From Pelodera strongyloides (lineage: Eukaryota; Nematoda; Chromadorea; Rhabditida; Rhabditidae), in the NCBI GenBank assembly GCA_036852015.1, contig JAANDG010000011.1, positions 108,501-172,500 of the forward strand: DNA of 64,000 nucleotides, written 5' to 3'. Positions within the stretch are counted from its first letter, which is position 1. Each line of letters opens with the position of its first letter. The notes beneath the pieces are model-generated. The model saw only the letters and a program-made list of their open reading frames with translations, had not been told where the DNA came from and did not search any database. Shown here in pieces: positions 1-12,842 of this stretch. Both the position numbers and the translations under genes were made by a program.

Positions 1-3000
1 AAAGCACTATTTGAGATTTGTGGGGAAAATCCCAATCTTATCACGAGAATTGAGTCCTTCTGAAGATTGATAGATCATACACCACTGATTGCATGACTAG
101 ATTAGATGGCCGAATGCGAGTTCTTACCAACTAAGTGCTTCTAGTCAAAGCTCATATTCAAATGCAACCTATCGCATTGATCACGCCCCTTTTACGACCC
201 GCTACCGAGCTTTTGTGTTGTGTCGGCTCGGTGTTTCGCAATTTGTTTGATGTCGTACTCAATGTCCCTTTTGTTCCGAGTCCCCGGCCCTCCCCTTGGA
301 TAGGGGTCACTCAGCCCTTATAACTGTTACCAGCATTGCTATGCGTGCATACCAATTAGAGCCATTGATGCTTCCCAAACAAAGACAATGAAATAGCCGA
401 ATGTAGCATTTTGGACGGACAAAGCTGTGGCTCTAGGTCTAGAATTAGACATAGTTAAACCTGAGACTAAGTTTATCTTTCGCAGATAGAGATAAACTAT
501 CAGGTACAAGATCGATAAGTTAACTATGCTTAGTTATATAAGGTGGGCAATTAGTTTAAACTAATGGTCAGAGAACGCGCAGGTAGCAGAGGAAGTCTTG
601 TTTCGGATAATTAGCTTAGATCTTGCCTAGCTTACAGCTTTGCTCCAGCCCTACAAACATATAATCCACCCCAGGGTGTTAATTACTAGGTTGACCAGGT
701 GAAGAAAAAAAAACATAACAGAGGCGGAAAATGTGCCGCGGCAGAGCCAAAGGATAGCGGCATGCACCACCCGCTGTGATAGGGGTTCCGGAAAATTGGT
801 GGGTGCCAAAGCCAGAGAAACAAGCCAGGGTAGTTAGGCTAGGGTACCGGACAACGAGCGACCTAAACCTAAACCAAGCCGGGTTCAGAGTTCAGAGGAA
901 ATTCAAGTAATTTATAACAAACGATGAGCAGAAGATACTTTTGTGAATAACTGAATGGTAGGAATTAAAAGACTGCGGTACCGTAGTTCAATCAAAAATA
1001 TGCTACTAAAATATCCACCGTAAGAACTCGGTTCCAGTCCAGGTGTACCCATGATTTACAGTCTAATTTGCATATGTGCTTACTACAGACTTACTGCCAC
1101 CCGTTATGTACCCAGACCATGTTTGTATTTGTATTTGACACTTGTAAGTGCATACATATAAACACATATACAGAGAGTAAATACACTACATAAGCTTATT
1201 AATGATTAACTGTTTGCCACATTCGGCTAGAAAAACAAATACGATCATTGTCTAACAATAAGTAAGTCCAGCTTACATCGATCATAAGAAGAAACAGTAG
1301 AACTGAAGATGTGGACAATAATCTATCGGTATTTGTCAATAGGATTTGTGTTCATACAAGATTATAAACATAGATTAATAATCCAAATAGCCCAGTTGAT
1401 CCTGGCGCGAACATGCAAATTAATACAGTAGATAAACAATCAAGGGGAGCTTTGTCACAGTGCATTCTATTTACCAACGAGCTACCGCACAAACAAAAAC
1501 GAGCGCGTTCGGTCTACAGTAATTGGCGCAAAAAATTAGCGTGGGAAACCTTACTATTCGGTTATTCGCTGGCTAAAAACGGCACGAAAAAAACATACAT
1601 TCAAATTTCAAAGCTAGAAAATATGGAAAGTTGGACCCAATTGGCACTGAATGCATAACAACAGTTATTTAGTCGATAATGAAGCTTACAATTAGGATAA
1701 TTGTAGAACAGAAGTTATAGCGATTGTCAGACAATTGCAATAACTTTGAAGCGGGAAAAAGCGCAAAAGCCCGGGAGATAAAGACCGAGAGAGATTGAGC
1801 TTGATTGAGAGAGATAGAGAAAAAGAAAAGAGTTGAGAGAAAACCAAAGAAAGAAACATTGTTTTTGTCTGCATTAACTGTCTGCTTTTGTTCATTTTCG
1901 AGACCACAAAGAACTCCGAAAGCTTGCCTTTATTATAACAAAAATGGTTGAGCATAAATAATTTGCGTAAGGTTACAGCCCTTACGTACTAACTAGGGGA
2001 TCTAGTGGTCCTAGTGACCAAATACTCGTGACTAGGTATTATTATTGGTGTAAATACGGTGGCAGTCGAGATTATGCACCAATTTCCGAGATACCATAAA
2101 ACAAAGGAAAGAACTAAGTTAGGTGGAAAATTGCGCAATTTAGTGGATTTAAATAAAGAATATATCTAATTTTTGTAAATCCAAACAAGGTCAGTTAGTA
2201 TAGAATTCTCGCCATTAGTATTAACGAGTTATCACAAATTGCGCAACTGCACACATATGGCGTAAGTAAGGCGAAGTACAAGTCTAGAGAAAGAACAACG
2301 AGAGACTTGAACATACCGTAGGTAGACTATTAAATAAAATGTGTAGTTTAAGACACGTGGTCAAATTCAATTTCTTCTCATTAGTGTTGAATCGTTTTAT
2401 TGGTCTACGTCCACTGTACAAAGTACATGTACCAATTCACGTATATAACTGAATATGGCGTGCAGGTGTGCACCATTACATGATGTGGTGAACTGAAATA
2501 CCAATTGGTAGTACTACATATACTACTACCATTGATTTCTTGATTAGTAATCTTATTCTTGTGTCAAACGGAAATAAACCCATGCAATAACCACCTGTTT
2601 CTTCATCGAGTTGCCAATCTTTCTTACGAAATACGATATAAATGAGAAGAAAATAAGATGAAGCCCATCTTCCAAATGAGAGAAGCTCACGTTGCTCACT
2701 CAATTTTGTTGCGCACTCCCAAAAAGTTTTTCCCAAAAACAGACATTACAAGTCACAAAGCCTTTCCTGCGTGATCGTATGTATTATCGTGGAAAATGAG
2801 GGGTCGAGAGCTGGAAAACAAGTTTCGAAAATATCATGTGACTCTCGTCTGGTTCTCTCGAAATCGAACACACTCTCGTCGAGAGTATGTACTCATTGCG
2901 GCGCCTGATTTTACTGTTGAACGCGAAGCGCGCCCTGGCAAAAGCTCTTTTCAAATCACCCCCGAACTTTCACCATGAAATTGCGCGTGAGCGCGTGAAT

Positions 3001-3149
3001 GCCCGTGAATCTCGGGTCAAATTGAAAAGCGCGCTTTTTGAAAAGGGCTGATAGGATAATTGGGCTAGGGTGCCATGGCATGGAATGAATGACAGTACAG
3101 GAAGAGGATGTTATTTTTACAATAAGGCTCTCGAATAGGTTAAGGCCGT

Positions 3150-3345
3150 TTTCTAAGATAGGCTCTTTCCAAAATAGGCCCCTTTTCAGAAATAGGCTCT
3201 TTCCAGAATAGGCCCAGGATTGACCCCTTTTCAGAAATAGGCTCTTTCCAGAATAGGCTCGTTTCCAGTGCAGGCCTTTTCTGGATTGGGCCTTTTTCGG
3301 AAATAGGCTATTTCCCAGAAAAGGCCCTTGAAACAAATAGCCGTA
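3150..3345. repeat. Minisatellite of AATAGGC-containing units
   Basis: Short units built on TTTCNGAAATAGGC(T/C)CTTTCC repeat with small changes across about 200 bp. They produce an ORF on the minus strand with repeated KSLFLKRG-like residues, which I do not regard as a gene. Confidence 0.7.
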
Positions 3346-4300
3346 ATAGAGCAACAAACATAATTTGAGAGGCAGGCTTTGCTCTCGTTTCATTCCCCTA
3401 ACATATCATCGTGTTTTTTTGGATGATTGTTGCCCATCTCCCTCAACCAAAAACAGTAAAACGTAAAACGACAATACTCTCGAAATCGGTCGGCAACTAG
3501 TGCTTGTTTGTCGAGAATGCGCTGTAGAAAGTGTAAAAGCGCTCACAAAAACAGAAACTTTATTTTCGAGAGTTATGTCTCTCTCGCTATCTCTCTCTCT
3601 CCCTCTCTCTCCATCTCTCTCTCTCTCTCTTCCTCTGATTCCCCTAAATGTTGAGTGAATCAATCGTGTAATAGTTCATCCCCGACTGTTCCAACAAGTT
3701 GGGCATGTATATGGAATTCCTGTATTTGCAATTCGTGGAAAGGCCTAAAGAACAAGCAAATCAATCTAACAGAGGTGGAACAAAATAAAATAAAAGTAAC
3801 ATTACATGCAGAACAAGGGACAGAAGATGTTGATGCCGAATGATGGCTTCACATGATTACAATAGAATAAACGTACAAACATGTGCTAAGTCACATACTC
3901 TGTTAATGACTTTAATTTAAAAACAATGAATATCTGATTTCTGGATCTTCTATAGTTATAGTAAAAAAACACAACTTTTCACTTAATCTGCAATCAAGGA
4001 GTTTCATGAAACTATACTGAAGGTGGATCCAAATAGTTGACGAAAATTCATTGTTCCTTTTCTTGCAGTACATTCAATTTAAATATGGTAGGAAAAATGT
4101 CTCACTCAGTTTGTGTAGGGTTATGAGTTTTGAATGATTGCTCCATAAAGTTTTGAGGAGCATGCATGAATGTGGTAGATACAAGATACTGTATGTGGCA
4201 GCTCCATGTCACAGGGGCGTAAAGGAGGGCCAATTGGTGAGGCTACTTTCCATCTGAACTGTGAGGGGGAGAAGTGAGGGTGTGAGAGAGAGAAAGAGTA

Positions 4301-4347
<47 letters not shown>

Positions 4348-5132
4348 AGAGAGAGAAAGAGAGATAGATAATGCTGGTGGAAGAGCAGCCGCACAGCTCA
4401 AATGACAAGAGTCAAGGCCATCGTGGACTGTAATGAGGCTTATTGTATGCATCATAGCATCCACTACTACTGTAATCTTAACAACTACCAATGCTAGACT
4501 GGCAATGCGAGGAAAATGATGGAAAATGTAAAATGAGTCTAATGTAAGCGAATTGGTCGGAAAATTATTTGACAACACGAGTAATATTATAGAACAGAAA
4601 AATATTCTAATTTAATTTCTGGGACTATGATGCACATAGCACTAGAGGACTAGCGTTACAGCGTAGCACGAAGCTAATATCACTTGACAAACAAGCAAAA
4701 AGTACTAATTAGAAATTGGCAGGTCTAGATATGGATAGATTAAAAGAAGAAGTCACTAATCAGGCGAAGAGTGATCTTCCAAGGAGAACGTTACCATTAG
4801 GAGCCAACTTTGGTACAATCTATAATTGGTGCGCATTCATGGTGCCACCCCTTTACTTGTTAGCATTCATACCAATACTATTTTGTGACCCTGAGCGCAG
4901 AGTGGAGCGCTAAATTCTAATTACCGTGCGCGCAGGTCATCACCGGGCATGCCCGCGTGCCTAAGCTCTCCTACTTTTTTGGCAAACCTAAATGCTCAAC
5001 TTGGTTTTCTTGACTGCACAACACATAGAATGTCCAACACAAAAACAACATAACATTTCACTGTTAAATGTAGAACAAATACTTTATTATTTAAGCAAGT
5101 GTTTTAAAATGTAAGCCAATAAATACATTTAA

Positions 5133-5311
5133 AGCGAAATACCTGCCGGTTTTTGAAACACATTGAGTAAACCAGTATCCTTATGCAGCTTATTGCTTAT
5201 GCAAATGATCATAAATTAGAATAAAAAACTGAGCTAAATTCGAGCAACTGCATAAATATATAAGAATTCGGTTGTGTACGATGCATTTCAAAGACCGGCA
5301 GGTATTTCGCT
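5133..5311. mobile_element. TTAA MITE (piggyBac-like, AGCGAAATA termini)
   Basis: 179-bp element flanked by TTAA on both sides (5,129-5,132 and 5,312-5,315). The terminal inverted repeats begin AGCGAAATACCTGCCGG. The interior carries TATGCAAATGA and TAAATTCGAG, as in the other copies. It has no coding capacity. Confidence 0.8.
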
Positions 5312-5601
5312 TTAAAATATAAATGCGAATAATGCAGAAGCTAACGAAAGGGTACATGATAGATTTATTCAACTCTAACAATTACGAGTTTAGTGTAGTC
5401 ACAGACGAAGCTGCTGAGAAATTTTGAGAAATTTCAATTTCATATATTTTTCTGTCCCGCGACCTCTTGCTCGAGCCTCATTCGTCTGGTAAACCTCTGT
5501 CGCTTTTCAAGGTAAAGCCCTGTGTTTTCCTATTGAAAAACGTCAAGGCGTAGGGCATTTTTCAAGGTCGACCTGTCCTTCCAGTGGTCACTTTGCACCA
5601 A

Positions 5602-5768
5602 CTGTAAGGAGAGGGAAACGTTTTCAAATTTGCATACTAGAAATTTTACTCTTTGTTAAATTGAAGGGTTGGACCTAGAGGTAAGAAGCTGTAAGGAGAG
5701 GGAAACGTTTTCAAATTTGCATACTAGTATACAAAAAATATAGGCCTTGTTAAATTGAAGGGTTTGGC
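5602..5768. repeat. 87-bp direct duplication
   Basis: The block starting CTGTAAGGAGAGGGAAACG at 5,602 recurs at 5,689. Both copies run on to TTGTTAAATTGAAGGG, with a small indel between them. Confidence 0.8.
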
Positions 5769-8014
5769 CAGGGGCATAAGGATAAAGTCAATGTGAATAC
5801 GCTTGCGCAGAAACCCTCCGAGACCACTCCCGATTCTCTACTGTAGGCATACTCGTGTTTATTCCAACGGGCACTATGTGAGTCGAGCCCCCATGTACCT
5901 TCGGAACCCGCTGACCTGATAACATTCATCACTACTGCCGAAGCTGTGGACCACCGAATAAACGGGTCCAAAATTTTGGACATAGCCCCCTTGTAAAGTA
6001 GACGAAAAAAACCATTAGCTTGCAAGTCTTTCAAGCAAAAACGTCCTTGAAATGTTGGCCGGTCCGGTCATCTCTATCACTTCTTGCTCTCTCTCTCCTT
6101 CTCTCTCTCTTTCTCACTCCATCTCTCCCTCTCTTTCTCTCTCTCTTTCCCTTTTCGAGGGTAAGCTGAGGCACAAAAGGCGCCTGCTTCAAGGGGCTTT
6201 CAAGGTTATCCGAGTAAGGGTCACTACTTTTAATCATAGAGGCGCGCTTTTTGAATTTGCATGAGTAGTACGGTAGAAAATTGGCAGATTAAAAAAGCGC
6301 ATTTCCGGGGGCGGCGGTACTAGATATAGATGCGTAACTCTATGCTCAGGAGGACAAACTATGTATATTAGTATTTTCGTATGTTTGACTGTTCATTGAC
6401 AATAGAAGTGTGGATATGAAAATTAGACTGATTATGAGTGAAGACGTTTCTTGGATAAAACTCTTGTGGAATTACAATCTATATACTGTTGGTGGAAATT
6501 ATATCCAAGTATCCATATACTTAGAATTTTTCTTTTTCATCGTCTCTCACGGCGTTGCGCTCTTTTTAATGAGAATAATAAATATTCAAATATTCAAAAA
6601 ACGACGCTGAGGTATTTTAATGCTAAAAGGAGCAAAGCTGTCAAAGTATATTTCTTCTAATTCTAATTTCTACCCATATAGAGGGCAACCTACTACCCGC
6701 GCCGACAAATATTCGCCTTGAAAAGCATCTGCCAAAATATACTACTGTGCATGCAAAATGTCTTTACTCACCATAAAATAATAAGAAAGTGGATACATAT
6801 GCATAAATAAAGAAGGGAAATAGTTGTAGTCAAAGGAGACAGAAATGCCGCCTGACCCATATATATCTAGAGATTTTGGCAACAAAAAGTTTCCGCTTAT
6901 ATATGAGGACTTTTGCGGTTTGACGATTAACCCCACTTTTGCGATTTAATCAAACTGAGGCTTGAGCGTATAAACCCTAACATGCGACCCCCGCTTGACC
7001 AAAAAGCCAATTTTTTCATTTGCAATATATGTTAGAGGCTGAATTATTTTCGTTTTAATCTCCTTTTCATTTTCCTTTTGTCATATGATTCCTCCTATAT
7101 TTCGAGATTGTTGTTCGCTTCACGCGCACAATAACAACATAAAGCGAGCACTTGCCCAGGTAAAAGGTAAAAGTGCAAATGTTTCAGGGAGGCTGGGGCT
7201 GGGGCTGGGTGGGTAGCATCAACATGCGTGGGTACGAGGGGGTGTGAGGGGCGAGATAGAATTGAGGTAGTGTATATATTCTATCAAACCTATTCAAAGC
7301 TCTTTTGAGCATGAACATAGAGGCATAGGGCAAAACACGCTTTATTCGGAAAATTATATTGTTGGTGTCATCAATGCTTCCTATATGGTGGAGGCAGGTG
7401 GAGGTGCAAAAGAAAGTTGACTATTTTGTTGGTAACAAATCAAAATATATCAATAAATGTTTAAGTTTTGTTTAATTCATCAAAATGATCTAGTTGAGCT
7501 CCGAGCAAAAGTCATGAATAAAAACAATTGTGTGTGGGTGTGTGGGTGTGAGGGCCTAAGCCTAAACCTACGCCTATCTTGATAAACTTGATACACAAAA
7601 CATTCTAACCGACTACAGTATATACCATGCAACGATGCGAGCAAGAAAGATCAACAACAAAATTGAAGAGACAAAATATAAAAAGCTACAATAAGCTTCT
7701 ATTACGCGAATTCGTGACTTCGAAGTTCAACACTGAACGTATAATATTGACAGCTTTTCATACAGTAAGCAAACTTTGTGGGTTTTGTAAGCAAAAGTCA
7801 AATACTCCTGTAAAGGAGCTCATTTGCGCTTTCAGTAGCATTCATCGATATATTTGGCCGCACAAAACGGTCGGCAAACATTGACATTGCGAACTCTATT
7901 CAAATGGTATTGAGGGAAAACGCCAACTTCACCCCTCGAAATCAAAAGCGTAGGTTGATTCAGGTTTACTCACGAGGAATAACTAAAAGCGAACTTTATT
8001 TTTATTATGATTAA

Positions 8015-8184
8015 AGCGAAATACCAGCCGGTTTTTGAGACGCATTATGGACAACTCTTACGTATTTATGCTAAGTTACTAGAATTTAGCTCGATTTTTT
8101 TATTCTAATTTATGTTCGTTTGCATAAGCTGTATAAGATTGCCGGTGTGCTCGATGTGTTTTAAAAACCGGACGGTATTTCGCT
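8015..8184. mobile_element. TTAA MITE, AGCGAAATA family
   Basis: 170-bp copy with TTAA on the left (8,011-8,014) and TTAT on the right. Termini are AGCGAAATACCAGCCGG and CCGGACGGTATTTCGCT. A further relic of the interior lies just downstream at about 8,350-8,400. Confidence 0.75.
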
Positions 8185-8621
8185 TTATCTCTCTTTTTCC
8201 ATAAAAACTGGCATATTAAAATAACAGGAGAGAAAAAAAAACACTCACAGGACAGACACAATTCGTTTTCACTGATATAACAGACTTGCTTGAAGCGGTA
8301 AAACAGCCACTTTTTATAGCATACGTTCGGTGGCTGCATTATCTTACATCATATGCAAATGAGTATGATTAGAGTAAGAACCGCTCAAATTCGACCCCAC
8401 GCTTCTAAACCACATGCAACAACACTTGAAAATTTAAAAACACAAAACACAAAACACAAAACATGTTGCACGTGAATATTTATTTAACACAAGTTGTGCT
8501 CTTTAATTAAGATACTCTTCTGGAAATCAAGCACCCAATGTGAAATAGTACACCGTGTCACAAAAAGGGCCAGAAAGAATATGTTTCTCCGGGCAACAAA
8601 ATAACGAGGCGTAAAGCTTAA

Positions 8622-8750
8622 AACGGTATACATAACATCCGGTTTGTGAATGTATAATGTTGGAATACTGCATTCCCATAATGCAAATGACTCTATATTG
8701 GGTAACGTAGTTGTGCAGCTTACATTTGGCAAACCGGATGTTATACCGTT
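8622..8750. mobile_element. TTAA MITE, AACGGTATA variant
   Basis: 129-bp element between TTAA copies (8,618-8,621 and 8,751-8,754). Its ends contain ACATCCGGTTTG and AAACCGGATGT plus TATACCGTT. The layout matches the AGCG family but with diverged tips, so this is a subfamily. Confidence 0.7.
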
Positions 8751-9162
8751 TTAAAAAAGCCACCAGTCAGTTCTAGTGCAATTATCAAGAGATTTTCCGT
8801 TGTCCAACTGAAGTGAAATGTTAAGTTTAACAGGAAAAAATATTTTGAGGCTCAGAATATTTTCCATCTTTTCTATTAGATTCCTAACAAAGAAAAACGG
8901 ATTTTGATTCTGAGCCGCCCTTAAAAGAAGAATATGGACGGTAGAAGACTACCGCTCCTACAAAAGCGCCATGGCGTTTTTTTAAATTGGTTTATATAGC
9001 TGCCTTCGCTCGGACGACTTCGAAATCGGCCAGAAACCTGACGTAATCTTCCGCGTGTTTGTTGAGCAGCTAAAGTAGTTGGTTCAGAACTTAGATAATA
9101 CTTATCGCTTAGTTGCATGAATGCCGCCATGTTCAAAGCTATTGCATTTTGTTATAATAGTT

Positions 9163-9168
9163 TTTATT
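9163..9168 (-). terminator. Poly(A) signal AATAAA of the phosphatase gene
   Basis: AATAAA on the minus strand lies about 55 nt downstream of the TGA at 9,223-9,225. A second copy lies at 9,178-9,183. The distance fits a short nematode 3' UTR. Confidence 0.55.
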
Positions 9169-9222
9169 TGTTAACTTTTTATTATTCATTATACTTTTAG
9201 AAGCACAATAAGGTCAACTTGA

Positions 9223-10115
9223 TCAATAATGGTCACTGGGCGCAGTCGGTGTCTTGTCCTTATTAGTCGGAGAATGTCGGAGATTAAAAACGTCCACTCT
9301 GTTCTCGTTCTCAGCGATACTTCAAGTGCCATAGAGGTTTAGAAAAAAGTAGAAGTATAGTTCAAAAGGTATTTACCTTCTTATTATCAGCGAGCGCAAC
9401 CAACACTCGATGCATGTAGAGGTACTGCACGTCAGTTTGGATCGAACCCGCACGGTCTTGTCTGAATTATTATTATGATACTTTAGATTTACTTATTAAC
9501 ACTACACGAAAATAAACATATCTAAACACTAAAAACATCTTCGACAAGGCTCCGTTCAGTGCTAATTTTTTGACAGGAACTATTCATTGTTGATAGGCAT
9601 TTTATGTTTCTTTTTTTATGTTTTTGTAGTAATAAAATTGACACCTCAGTTCCCTGAGCATCTTTTCCATATCAGGTACTTCGGTCGTCATTCGCACGTA
9701 GAGTACATCCAACCCTACTATTGTACCCGTTCTTCCAATTCCTGTAGATATTATATTAATCACGCCTTACAATTAGACAAATTATAAAGAAGAAATAATA
9801 AATATTGGTTCATTTTCGTGGGCCCGACCTTTTAATGGAATACAACACTTCAAAGTTTCCCATTTTTAAATAAAGAAAAAAAAGTCAACTGACCAGCCGA
9901 GCAGTGCACCACACATGGCTTCAGATGCTTGATTTTTGCGAGCACCCTCAGCGGAGCAAGGAAGTTGTTTGGAACGCCCCGATCAGGCCATGACGTCCAG
10001 TGAATATGTTCGACGTCCAGAGTTTCCTACAACGAGCAAAGGGATAATTCATGAGTGCCCTCTCTCTCTTTATCTCTGCCCCTCTCTGTCTCTGTCTTTC
10101 TCACCCTCTGTCTCC

Positions 10116-10148
<33 letters not shown>

Positions 10149-12842
10149 CAAGGACCTTCTTTTTATCATATCACTAGGGATCGAAATAATATTAGAAAAA
10201 GCTCTCACAGTTCCGTTGGCCACCTGTAGTGCTGTCTGATGGATTTCCGCTTCGATTTGCTTACTTCCCATATTGGATATCTTTAATATTCCAGAATCTA
10301 TCTGAACGGAAGTAGGTAAATATTTGTTATATTTCAAACAAGTTGTCTAGAGAAGATTGAAAAGGTTTATATTTTTGCTCTTCTCTCTCTCTCTCTCTCT
10401 CCTCTCTCACGTGCTCTGTCTCTCTCTATCTCCTCTCTCACGTGCTCTGTCTCTCTCTCCTCTCTCACGTGCTCTGTCTCTCTCTCTCTCTCTCTCCTGC
10501 CATATCTCTTCCCGAAGCTTGGCAAGTGATCTTACAGTTTCACCCTTCTTTGCCGGAAAGTATTGCTCGCATTTCTTCTTACCATTTTCCATTACAGAAC
10601 ACAGCATGACAATTGAACGGACTTTTTCTTGCCAAACCTAAACATTTAAAGACTCTCAAGCTCAAGTGATCAGAATGGTTTGGATCTCTACCCAGAAGTT
10701 CACTAAAAATAGTATCCGGGCTAGGTCAGGTTCTAGTCTACAAGTCTCTCGAGTATCTTATAAGTCTTGCAAAACTTTGCTCCTGAATGGAATCGAACCT
10801 CAGACCTCCAGTATGTCATAGTCTCACCATTCTCCAAAAGTCTGGCGTAGTAGACTCCATGGGTCCCTGGGTACATATGAATTTCCCCTTTTCACCGCAA
10901 TTTACATAATTTGCATGGATATAGTCTTGTTCGTTATCTGGTGGAAATGTCAACTTTACACGTGAGATGTCGAGGCAGTGCACATCTGAAAATCGTTTGT
11001 TAAAGCGAATGTCAAGCCTGATTCACAGATATTCTATAACACGCTGTCACAGCTACCGTAGTTTACACAATTTGCTCTCTCTTTTTCTTTGCTGACTTAA
11101 ACAAATTTCTCTCGCGCCCTCCTCTTTTTCTTTGCTGTCTAACAGCAAACGGTCCTGCGGCAGAGAATAGTTCTGATTTTGTCCACACGACTCGAATCGC
11201 ATACTGAAGGGGTTTTTTGGAGGGGTTTGAAATTGTTTTTCTTCTTATATGAAAGTTTTTGTTTATTTTTATTTTCACTTTCCTTACCTTCAAAACATAA
11301 GCTTTCTTTTGAGCCCAACATGAAAAACCGGCTTGACATTCCCTTTATAATCGTTACACATACTCTCCCCACCCCAATCATTAATCCTCCATCTCTCGTC
11401 CTCTCACCCTTACTCCCTTTTTCTCTCTTGCTCTTTTTCCCCATTTTTTCACCATAAAACTAAGACGGTTCAAAGTTCAAAGCTTAGGCTTAGGCTTAGG
11501 CTTAGGCTTAGGCTTATGTCGTCGCTCGTCACATCTGGTCGTCGCTACGCTTGCGACACCCATATCCATATGTAAAATGCTACATGCCATTTTTTCCTAA
11601 AAGTTCAAATTCGCATACCTTTATATCGATTCCGTTCCGTATTCCTCTCACAAACTTGTTTCCTTGATGATTCTATCGCTTGCGTTTGTTGCTTGATCTC
11701 CATGTATTCACTCGTTATCTTCTCACTGCCTTTCTGGAAGAACATGGTCCTAAGATGGTTCCAATACAAAAAGTACATAAAGCCCTCAAAGGGCAATACT
11801 TTAGGGCGCCATAAAGGATTGTTGGATGTTCGATGTTAAAATACTAAGTTCAAGACCAGCATAAGAATCACCGCTAGGTAGCTATGGATAGTATTCCCTC
11901 GCTATCAGAATTACGTGTTATGAAATTTGTGTTCACATCTATATCGGGAATTTCTCATATGGTTTCTCTTTTCTCTTCTCATACACCTGAGCAATTTCCC
12001 ACAAAAATATTTTTTGGTCAACCTGATTCTTTAGAAAACAAAAGTAAGCAAACCTTAAAAGCTCTTTCGCAAAACTCCTTCAGGTTCGCATCAAATGCAC
12101 ACTCTTCGCTCGTTCTCTCTCGCGATAATTTGCTTCGCTGAAACTTTTATTTTTGCGTGGCGTATTTTTCACATGTATGCCCTTCACAATCTACGTGAGA
12201 ATACATACTACATATAATCAAACGAGTGTGCACGCTCTTGAAGCGTAAAAGGTAAAATATTTATTTATTTATTGTTACAGCACAAATGTCTCTCCATGTG
12301 CGAAAATTAATCCAGCATAGTTATTAATCCAAAGGTTACTTGCAATTATAATAAGTTAATTATCTTAAAGTTAATTATCTTAATGTTAAGCTAACCGCTC
12401 TCTTTTTCATCTTTATTTGAGATGGATCTCGTTCGACTTGTGTTCCATCATCATCGCAACCTATAAAATATAAATAAAAGTCGAATAAAGGACCCTCCTG
12501 GCCCTAGACCGAGCCCGGTGGTCATCAGCACTCTTGTAGTGTAATAAGTTTTTTTTATTTGTTTGACTCTTTGAAAATACCGCAAATTTTAAAATAAACA
12601 GTATTGTTACGTCGTGTTCCTTCAGCAAGTCACCGTCTGCAAATACGCCGAGAATACTCGAATTTCACGTGGCGGTGTTTCGGCACACAGTTTGCGCTCC
12701 GCGCCGTCCTATCACACCCCGAATGCTTGCCAAAACAGCGCAGCGCACAATATTTCAAAAATGTCGTGCTTACTCGCTTCCTTTGAATCCAGTTCCCTTG
12801 AAATTGACGTGGCTGAACTTGTCTTTCGAAGAGCTCGTCCAT
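9223..12842 (-). CDS. Protein tyrosine phosphatase (classical cysteine PTP, nematode type), 8 firm exons
   Basis: Removes phosphate from phosphotyrosine on proteins; no signal peptide or membrane segment is visible, so it is probably cytosolic. Exons in order of transcription: 11,733-11,619; 10,985-10,828; 10,637-10,536; 10,301-10,209; 10,026-9,894; 9,741-9,645; 9,461-9,377; 9,309-9,223. All joins keep phase. Motifs seen in order: ERNRYKDV (substrate loop), YIHANYV, CTQGPM, DFWRMVWQEKV, CEQYFP, WTSWPDRGVP (acid loop), VHCSAGIGRTGT (P-loop with catalytic Cys and Arg, split by an intron after HCSA), and QTDVQYLYMHRVL (Q-loop). The set is complete, so the enzyme should be active. The start is uncertain: an exon 12,842-12,774 beginning MDELFERQ joins in phase, but I have no homology for it. 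The last exon uses a weak CTGAG acceptor. With that first exon the protein is about 310 residues. Nematodes have many such lineage-specific PTPs, so I give no symbol. Confidence 0.87.
10375..10500. repeat. (CT)n tract with three CACGTGCTCTGT units, phosphatase intron
   Basis: A CT-rich array in the intron between the exons ending at 10,536 and starting at 10,301. CTCACGTGCTCTGTCTCTC occurs three times inside it. Confidence 0.8.
11482..11516. repeat. Interstitial telomere-type array (TTAGGC)n
   Basis: Five tandem TTAGGC-type units lie upstream of the phosphatase second exon. TTAGGC is the nematode telomere repeat. It is the longest such array in the window. Confidence 0.85.

Larger units (their letters stand above)
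1..9162. other. No recognised gene; repeat-bearing intergenic DNA
   Basis: I found no exon chain with protein similarity. Short ORFs such as 1,413-1,658 and 4,731-4,913 on the plus strand have no motif I know. The stretch holds a TTTTCNGAAATAGGCTC minisatellite (about 3,150-3,340), (GA)n tracts (4,265-4,372; 6,086-6,155), an 87-bp duplication (5,602-5,768), a degenerate GCCTAA run (7,553-7,577) and three TTAA elements. Confidence 0.5.

Noticed and set aside
4731..4913. Small ORF with a hydrophobic segment (MDRLKEEVTNQ start)
   Set aside because: No similarity recognised, no splice or poly(A) context; could be chance.
9443..9461. B-box-like GGGTTCGATCC suggesting a tRNA on the minus strand
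   Set aside because: It is coding sequence of the phosphatase exon 9,461-9,377 (RAGSIQTDVQYLY), in phase with its neighbours.
10780..10850. tRNA-like GAGGTTCGATTCC on the minus strand
   Set aside because: It straddles the end of a phosphatase exon (10,828) and its intron; no cloverleaf could be drawn.
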